Source: an uncultured delta proteobacterium (GTDB lineage Bacteria; Desulfobacterota; Syntrophorhabdia; Syntrophorhabdales; Syntrophorhabdaceae). Taken from it: a stretch of 6,247 nt of DNA. The translations under genes and the position numbers were made by a program. This document shows, one piece after another, positions 5,475 to 6,247 of this stretch. Every line of letters starts with the position of its first letter. Positions within the stretch are counted from its first letter, which is position 1. The stretch lies in contig CAIQJW010000116.1 of the NCBI GenBank assembly GCA_903872255.1, forward strand, positions 1-6,247. The letters run 5' to 3'. Below the pieces are notes generated by a model. The model was not told where the DNA came from and ran no database searches. It was given only the letters and a program-made list of their open reading frames with translations.

Positions 5475-5535
5475 TGTGAAATCGTCTTAGGCAATCAGGA
5501 TGCGCATGGGTGCTGTCTTAGGGTCATGCGATCAA

Positions 5536-6247
5536 TCATTTTCCACCATCTGCGAATTCCTTCATCGCTTGTTTCAACCGGGCAAACTGCATCTCCAACT
5601 CCGGTATCCTGGCGGTAACAGCTTTTATGTCACCAGATTTTCCGGCTTTCTCCATCTCGAAGGCGACCTCCCGCAGACGCTCCCCGCCGACGTTGGCCGA
5701 GGCTCCCTTGATGGTGTGGGCCTGGCGTTCGGCGCTTGGAGCATCACCTGATTCTAAATAGCCCTTGAGCATCTCGATCTGCTTCGGGATGTCGTCCAGG
5801 AATCCCTCGACAATGGTCCGTGCCAGTTCCCCGTCGTCCATAAGACGAACCATCATTCCCGCTTTGTCGAAGACCGGCACTTCTGTCTCACCTGCTATAG
5901 CGGGCGCAGAGGCTTTAGACTTGCTTGATGCTTGTTGCGCTGTTGAAGTGGCCTCTTCGGGCAGCCATCTCTTAAGTGCTTCAGCGAGGTCAAGGGGAGA
6001 GACGGGTTTTGACAGGTAGTCGTTCATCCCGGCTTCCAGGCATCTCTCGCGGTCGCCCTGCATGGCATTGGCAGTCATGGCGATGATGGGGATGTCGTGA
6101 TCCCGAACCGCTGAGCGCGGGTCGCGTATCATGCGGGTGGCTTCAAGCCCGTCCATCTGTGGCATCTGGACGTCCATGAGCACCAGGTCGTAGGGGATTG
6201 TCTCGAGGGCTTTTAGCGCCTCGGCGCCATCAGCCGCAACCTCCACC
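5536..6247 (-). CDS. REC-HPt C-terminal part of a hybrid histidine kinase or response regulator (5' end outside window)
   Basis: This is the end of a multistep phosphorelay protein; the reading frame is open to the window edge, so the true start lies outside. Numbering from the GTG codon at 6246, the partial protein has 236 residues. A receiver domain occupies about 1-95 and lacks its first strand. It shows phospho-acceptor Asp25 in LVLMDVQMPQMDG, Thr58 in IAMTANAM and Lys80 in YLSKPV. A Ser/Ala/Lys-rich linker (about 97-125) leads to a histidine phosphotransfer domain (about 126-230), with His177 in AHTIKGASANVG. The domain order REC-HPt at the C-terminus is typical of unorthodox or hybrid sensor kinases, in which phosphate passes from kinase to REC to HPt and on to a separate regulator. 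The input and kinase domains, and hence the stimulus, cannot be seen. The gene is convergent with the 75-residue protein gene. The stop is TGA at 5538-5536. Confidence 0.95.
   Translation of the reverse strand, partial: VEVAADGAEALKALETIPYDLVLMDVQMPQMDGLEATRMIRDPRSAVRDHDIPIIAMTANAMQGDRERCLEAGMNDYLSKPVSPLDLAEALKRWLPEEATSTAQQASSKSKASAPAIAGETEVPVFDKAGMMVRLMDDGELARTIVEGFLDDIPKQIEMLKGYLESGDAPSAERQAHTIKGASANVGGERLREVAFEMEKAGKSGDIKAVTARIPELEMQFARLKQAMKEFADGGK

Larger units (their letters stand above)
5230..5535. other. Gene-free region between convergent genes, repeat-rich
   Basis: These 306 bp separate the stop codons of two converging genes. I see no credible coding sequence; the short open frames here run through the repeat and have no ribosome binding sites. 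The region holds the inverted-repeat element at 5251-5413, the 9-bp tandem repeat at 5407-5439 and a hairpin at 5454-5474. No classical T-run terminator is evident for either neighbouring gene, so some of these structures may serve that purpose. Confidence 0.6.

Noticed and set aside
5247..5618. Open frames reading through the inverted-repeat element (5247-5453 minus, 5334-5618 plus)
   Set aside because: They gain length from the 9-bp array, which stays in frame and yields repeated VTP or HRG triplets. No ribosome binding site or transposase motif is present.

Overview
The window looks like a chromosomal stretch from a Gram-negative bacterium, most likely a deltaproteobacterium-type organism (Desulfobacterota, Syntrophobacterales/Syntrophorhabdales-like). 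This is an inference. It rests on a REC-HPt phosphorelay tail, a secreted WD40-caspase, a CspA-type protein with a strong Shine-Dalgarno, and a GGGGTCAAATCTTTATTCTT repeat that I associate with such genomes. No 16S or other taxonomic marker is present, so the assignment is tentative.

Layout, left to right. (1) Positions 1-777, minus strand: the first 259 residues of a Fic-family AMP-transferase with an intact catalytic motif and an N-terminal self-inhibitory motif. It has its own perfect-consensus sigma-70 promoter at 815-843. (2) Positions 865-3870, minus: a 1001-residue exported WD40 beta-propeller/caspase (peptidase C14) protein with its His-Cys dyad intact. (3) Positions 3879-3998, minus: a probable 39-codon gene for a tiny secreted peptide. 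It lies 8 bp upstream of the caspase and is read in the same direction. Its leader (about 4000-4195) carries two hairpins and starts near a possible promoter with a 13-bp palindrome. (4) Positions 4354-4554, minus: a CspA-family cold-shock protein with a clear intrinsic terminator at 4299-4333, which separates it from the caspase unit. (5) Positions 5002-5229, plus: a 75-residue protein of unknown function with a strong ribosome binding site. (6) Positions 5230-5535: gene-free, between two converging genes. It contains a 163-bp MITE-like element with 20-bp terminal inverted repeats, a 9-bp tandem repeat and a hairpin. (7) Positions 5536-6247, minus: the REC and HPt domains at the C-terminal end of a hybrid histidine kinase or response regulator that starts outside the window.

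How the genes relate. The peptide and caspase look like one transcription unit. The Fic gene lies directly downstream on the same strand, but it has its own promoter and is visibly AT-richer, so it is better read as a separately acquired gene. Caspase-like and Fic proteins both occur in stress and cell-death contexts, but nothing in the sequence proves that they work together. The best candidate for something undescribed is the secreted mini-peptide/periplasmic WD40-caspase pair. The small inverted-repeat element, with a related half-copy at the caspase stop codon, comes next.
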